Positions 60,846-64,000 of a stretch of DNA of 64,000 nucleotides are shown one piece after another. The position numbers were made by a program, and so were the translations under genes. The DNA lies in contig NZ_JRND01000021.1 of assembly GCF_000758945.1 (NCBI RefSeq), positions 44,247 to 108,246 of the forward strand, in the 5' to 3' direction. The stretch comes from Lancefieldella parvula_C (GTDB taxonomy: Bacteria > Actinomycetota > Coriobacteriia > Coriobacteriales > Atopobiaceae). A model generated the notes under the pieces. That model worked only from the letters and a program-made list of their open reading frames with translations. It did not search any database and was not told the origin of the DNA. Each line of letters opens with the position of its first letter. The stretch's first letter is position 1.

Positions 60846-62337
60846 CGTGTCTCCAATCCTCTTCGTTTCTCTGAAGAGTGTTCTCAAAAAATGACAGCAC
60901 CTTTGACCAGCCCGCATCATCGAGCGTGCCTTGGTCTACAAACGATCCGTCTTCCATGTGGGCAAAGTCGGTGCAACATGCTCTGATGAACTCAGGATCG
61001 TGTGTTACAACCACGACAGCTCGTCCTTCCTCCGCTGCTGCGGTAACGCTTGCAGCAACCTGTTCCATATGGGCAAGGTCAAGTCCACTGGTAGGTTCGT
61101 CAAGCACGAGTAGGTCACGACCTGATGCAAGTGCCGTAGCGAGGGCAACGCGTTGCATTTGGCCTCCTGAAAGCGACAGCGGATGGCGTTGTGCCAGTTC
61201 AGTTAAGTCCAACGATGCAAGTATAGTACGGGTAAGGTGCTCGTCAGCACGACTCGTGGAGTCGAGTACCTCATCAAATACGCTCTCTCGGAAGAGCTGA
61301 TGGCTTACGTCCTGCATAACCAAGGAGCCGTTTCTTGGTCTGCTTGAGAATGGGCGAGGACCTTCTCCAACATCTTTGGTCCCTTTGCAACCGCTCACAA
61401 GACCGCAGATGCAGCGTGCGAAGGTAGACTTTCCAGCACCATTGCTTCCGATGATGGCAGTGACACCTCCTCGCCTGAAGGCGATGCGAGAAACGTTGAT
61501 GCCGCGGCTCGATTGCGGGTAGTGGTAGTCCATATCCCGTATTTCTACAAACTCGTTCTTCTCGCATCGTGCGCAGCACTGTTCAACTGCAATGGCTGCA
61601 AAAGTTGGTGCGCGCAAACCAAGCGCTCGCGCCTCGGCAGCAGTGGATGCATAGAATTGCTTGGAGTCAATCTCGCGTTCCACGCTGCCTGAGCGCATCA
61701 CAATAATGCGATCGGCGATGCCCTCCAACCAATGAAGTCGATGTTCGGAGATGAGCACAGTACGGCCCTCAGCCTTCCATTTTGCGACAATCTTTCGGAG
61801 AAGTCCTATGGAAGCGAAGTCAAGGTTGGAGGATGGTTCGTCAAGGACGAGAACATCCGGGTCAAGCATAGTGGCCGAGCCACAGGCAACACGTTGTTTT
61901 TCTCCACCAGAAAGTGAGAGGCAGCTGCGGTCGATAAGATCTGTGAGCTCAAGCGCGTTGGCGACGTCCTTTAAGCGCGTGCGTATCTTGTCAGGCGTTA
62001 TTCCTTGGTTCTCACATGCAAATGCAAGTTCACCGGTTGTATCTAAACAGAAGAATTGAGTCTTAGGGTTCTGGAAGACTGATCCGACCTTTGGCGCTAG
62101 TTCCCAAAGCTCGTGGTTGGAAGGTGTAAGACCACAGACCTCAATCTTCCCCGAGAGTTTCCCCTCATAATAATGGGGGATGAGTCCATTGACGAGCCTT
62201 GTTAGGGTTGTCTTTCCAGATCCCGAGGCGCCTGTCAGGCAAACAACCTCACCAGGAGCCACGTTAAGGTTGACTTCGGAGAGGCTGTTTTTCTCGCTTG
62301 CCTGATAGCAGTAGCATGCATTTTTTATCTCGATCAT
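60832..62337 (-). CDS. ECF transporter ATPase, two fused ABC domains
   Basis: 501 aa containing both EcfA-type ATPases in one chain. Domain 1 has CLTGASGSGKTTLTRLVNG and LSLSGGEKQRVACGS with LVLDEPSSNLDF. Domain 2 has AIIGSNGAGKSTFARCI and LSGGQMQRVALATALA with LDEPTSGLDLAH. In ECF importers the ATPases drive uptake through the T component and a substrate-specific S component, here encoded just upstream. Seven bases separate it from the T gene. Confidence 0.92.
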   Translation of the reverse strand: MIEIKNACYCYQASEKNSLSEVNLNVAPGEVVCLTGASGSGKTTLTRLVNGLIPHYYEGKLSGKIEVCGLTPSNHELWELAPKVGSVFQNPKTQFFCLDTTGELAFACENQGITPDKIRTRLKDVANALELTDLIDRSCLSLSGGEKQRVACGSATMLDPDVLVLDEPSSNLDFASIGLLRKIVAKWKAEGRTVLISEHRLHWLEGIADRIIVMRSGSVEREIDSKQFYASTAAEARALGLRAPTFAAIAVEQCCARCEKNEFVEIRDMDYHYPQSSRGINVSRIAFRRGGVTAIIGSNGAGKSTFARCICGLVSGCKGTKDVGEGPRPFSSRPRNGSLVMQDVSHQLFRESVFDEVLDSTSRADEHLTRTILASLDLTELAQRHPLSLSGGQMQRVALATALASGRDLLVLDEPTSGLDLAHMEQVAASVTAAAEEGRAVVVVTHDPEFIRACCTDFAHMEDGSFVDQGTLDDAGWSKVLSFFENTLQRNEEDWRHDGHC

Positions 62338-62344
62338 TTCAATC

Positions 62345-63079
62345 CTAGTAGTAGAGCAATGGCGTGATCACCGCGCAGATAACGGCTATGGCGAGAAAGG
62401 CGATTACTATCCAGTCTCGTACACGCATGCGCGCTTCGTTTATGTTAGTGCGAGCTGTTGGTCCACCGAGCCCTCGCACAAGCGCCGAAGCAGAGAGATC
62501 TTCACCGCCTCGCACTGCTGAGACAAGCAGCGGTACCAGGCAATTCTCGATAGCGGATATAGGGTTTCTGAACGTCTTGCTGCTGCGCATGCGTATAGCA
62601 GCAGCTATCTGTCGGTAGTCGTCGGCTATCGCTGGGAAGTATCGAAGCATTACGACAAAGGGAATTTCTACTGCCTGAGGCATGTGCATATGGTCGCATG
62701 CTGCCATAAACTCACTCACTGACGTGGTTGTGACTAGCCAGGTTCCCATGGCAATACCAGGGGCGAACTGCCTTACGATTCCCGAGATGCCTAGCGTGGC
62801 AAAGAGAGCAACTCCAGTGAGGCATGATTCCGCGATTGCCGCTACAGCGCTTGCAGCCCCGTATAACGTGAGGTAGGTGATTGCTGAGCGGAAATGGTGA
62901 GAGAGGGCTAGCATGATGAAAGGTGTTGCGATAAGCAGCGGCTTAACCACAAGAAGAGGCCCCACATTATAAGACCCAAGCATAATTGTTGAGACGACGA
63001 GTGTGGAAAGCACTTTAGTGCGGGGATCAAGCACGAGCCCTCGGTTATTGGCAGTTGAGAGGAATAGCCCCTTTTTCAT
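62345..63079 (-). CDS. ECF transporter transmembrane component T
   Basis: 244 aa membrane protein. It has several hydrophobic helices and the paired coupling motifs of EcfT (ARG-like IRMRSSKTF and ALVRGLGG near residues 160-205). It links the ATPase to the S component. Its start overlaps the S gene stop by one base (63079), so translation is coupled. Confidence 0.88.
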   Translation of the reverse strand: MKKGLFLSTANNRGLVLDPRTKVLSTLVVSTIMLGSYNVGPLLVVKPLLIATPFIMLALSHHFRSAITYLTLYGAASAVAAIAESCLTGVALFATLGISGIVRQFAPGIAMGTWLVTTTSVSEFMAACDHMHMPQAVEIPFVVMLRYFPAIADDYRQIAAAIRMRSSKTFRNPISAIENCLVPLLVSAVRGGEDLSASALVRGLGGPTARTNINEARMRVRDWIVIAFLAIAVICAVITPLLYY

Positions 63080-63681
63080 TATGCGATGCCGGCTCGCTCA
63101 AAGTGCTTGTGGAGGAGTTTCTTGCCGATGACGGCTCCGATACACCCTGCGACAAATGCAGCAAGAGCAAGAGGTAGAAGGCTCCAGTCAGGAATGTAGC
63201 TGGAGAGGGCGTCGGCATATTCCTGTCCGTAGCCAGAGGCGATACCTGCGAAGTAGCTCGCGCGATTCATGACGATGGGAATATAGTTGCCTATCAACCA
63301 TACGCTCAGGACTCCGTGTGAAAGTATGGCGCGCCCTACGCTGTTATAGTTACCGCTTCTGAGGACAAGGTCGGCGAGAAGACCACATACTGGCCCCGTA
63401 ATAAAGGCATATACGCCCATGCCGCCGAGACCCATAAGGAGACCGAGGATGGTTCCCATGATGAAAACCATTCCGAAATGCCTTACTTTTGTGATGTAGA
63501 GCATGTACGGAATGCCTCCGATAAGCGGACAGATGACGGAGAGCAATGGAATGAATATAGGAACGTAGCCCAGCATTGCCACAGCCATGATGATTATGAA
63601 GTAGAGAGCGGTGAAGATACCGATGTTTATAAGGTCTTTCGGTTGCAGCCCTTTTTTCTTGACTGAGGGTGTTTCAGACAT
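63079..63681 (-). CDS. MptD-family (Trep_Strep) ECF transporter substrate-binding component S
   Basis: 200 aa, six hydrophobic segments. The order KDLINIGIFTALYFIIIMAV, SVICPLIGGIPYMLYITKV, GMGVYAFITGPVCGLLADL fits the MptD/Trep_Strep group of putative S components, whose ligand is unknown. It is the first gene of the six-gene minus-strand operon, with AAAGGAGA before the start. Confidence 0.85.
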   Translation of the reverse strand: MSETPSVKKKGLQPKDLINIGIFTALYFIIIMAVAMLGYVPIFIPLLSVICPLIGGIPYMLYITKVRHFGMVFIMGTILGLLMGLGGMGVYAFITGPVCGLLADLVLRSGNYNSVGRAILSHGVLSVWLIGNYIPIVMNRASYFAGIASGYGQEYADALSSYIPDWSLLPLALAAFVAGCIGAVIGKKLLHKHFERAGIA

Positions 63682-63719
63682 AATGCGTCTCCTTTCGGTT
63701 AGCTCTATCTAACTTATAA

Positions 63720-63746
63720 AGGATAGACACAGAGAAACTCAGTCAA
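63720..63746 (-). promoter_or_regulatory. Candidate promoter of the ECF-AraC-ABC operon
   Basis: On the minus strand TTGACT (63746-63741) is followed after 15 bases by TATCCT (63725-63720). CTATC / GATAG at 63704-63725 forms a small inverted repeat around it. The spacing is short, so an activator such as the AraC protein may be needed. Confidence 0.4.
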
Positions 63747-63764
63747 TAGCCCATTTGTATCATT

Positions 63765-63884
63765 ATGTCCCGTTTGAATCGCACGATAATTTATGATTCA
63801 TGGAATAAGAGAGCAAACGAAATTGTTAAAAAGTATAAAGCTGAACCTTATGACTACTTTGAGGGTCTCGGATTAATAAAATAA
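63765..63884 (+). CDS. Short ORF, unidentified
   Basis: 39 codons starting MSRLNRTIIYDSWNKRANEI and ending YFEGLGLIK. Composition is protein-like and AT-rich, but no ribosome binding site is convincing and no family is recognised. It may be the tail of a broken gene. Confidence 0.25.
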   Translation: MSRLNRTIIYDSWNKRANEIVKKYKAEPYDYFEGLGLIK

Positions 63885-63910
63885 ATGTAGAAGTAGGAGC
63901 TAATAATTAT

Positions 63911-64000
63911 TTATTCAACTAAGTCTTCAAGTAGTGTTCGTCCCATACCGTTTAAATCTAATTTGTGATCTTGGGTGTAGGAGAGCTCAGTTTCGTGTAA
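63911..64000 (-). CDS. C-terminal end of a gene cut by the window edge
   Basis: The minus strand reads LHETELSYTQDHKLDLNGMG then RTLLEDLVE-stop with no interruption to the window end. Only 29 residues are visible, so the product cannot be named. Confidence 0.4.
   Translation of the reverse strand, partial: LHETELSYTQDHKLDLNGMGRTLLEDLVE

Overview
The window looks like a chromosome segment of an anaerobic actinobacterium of the Coriobacteriia, most likely Atopobiaceae (Lancefieldella/Atopobium/Olsenella-like). This rests on gene content and style, not on an alignment: a TsaB-RimI-TsaD triple fusion, lactose-family PTS operons with a DUF871 protein, sortase-anchored SpaA-type adhesins, and an MptD-type ECF transporter. 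Backbone DNA has moderate GC; the 25.6-51.9 kb stretch is visibly GC-richer and carries accessory genes.

Layout. (1) 0-7 kb: PTS operon with a BglG/MtlR-type regulator, EIIA, EIIB, EIIC and a DUF871/MupG-like protein, followed by a second, orphan EIIC. A 42-bp repeat with the terminator flanks the first operon. (2) 7.3-19.4 kb: housekeeping genes, namely tsaB-rimI-tsaD, nadE, groES, groEL, a multi-cluster 4Fe-4S protein, ychF and a LytR-CpsA-Psr protein. (3) 19.6-23.6 kb: two tandem LPXTG adhesins on the minus strand. (4) 24-25.6 kb: guaA.

(5) 25.6-51.9 kb: two consecutive genomic islands at the 3' end of guaA. The guaA C-terminal codons (Glu-Trp-Glu-stop) recur at 30337 and 51843, each followed by its own terminator. 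Island 1 carries a diverged mef/msr-like macrolide efflux and ribosome-protection pair with a promoter and short leader ORF. Island 2 carries a six-gene minus-strand operon: a ribbon-helix-helix regulator, a PLD/SNF2-type helicase, a DUF4391 protein, a type III Mod methylase, a Res helicase-nuclease and a DUF262-HNH protein. It also carries a two-gene module of a putative PD-(D/E)XK protein and a glycine-zipper membrane protein, and a sucrose/fructan operon (LacI regulator, two GH32 enzymes, PTS EIIBC). No integrase is visible in either island.

(6) 51.9-56.1 kb: AT-richer mosaic with a DUF4160/DUF2442 pair, a class II Fic protein, an IS3-family remnant, a flavin disulfide reductase resembling Lactobacillus genes, and a decayed second copy of the DUF2442 gene. 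(7) 56.2-63.7 kb: a six-gene minus-strand operon encoding ECF S, T and fused A components, an AraC regulator and two ABC exporter half-transporters. A truncated gene lies at the right edge.

Across the backbone, but hardly in the islands, the word GGCGAGAA (often extended to TGGCGAGAAACCC) recurs far above chance in coding and non-coding DNA. It forms arms of several terminators and is a candidate uptake-like or otherwise selected short sequence.
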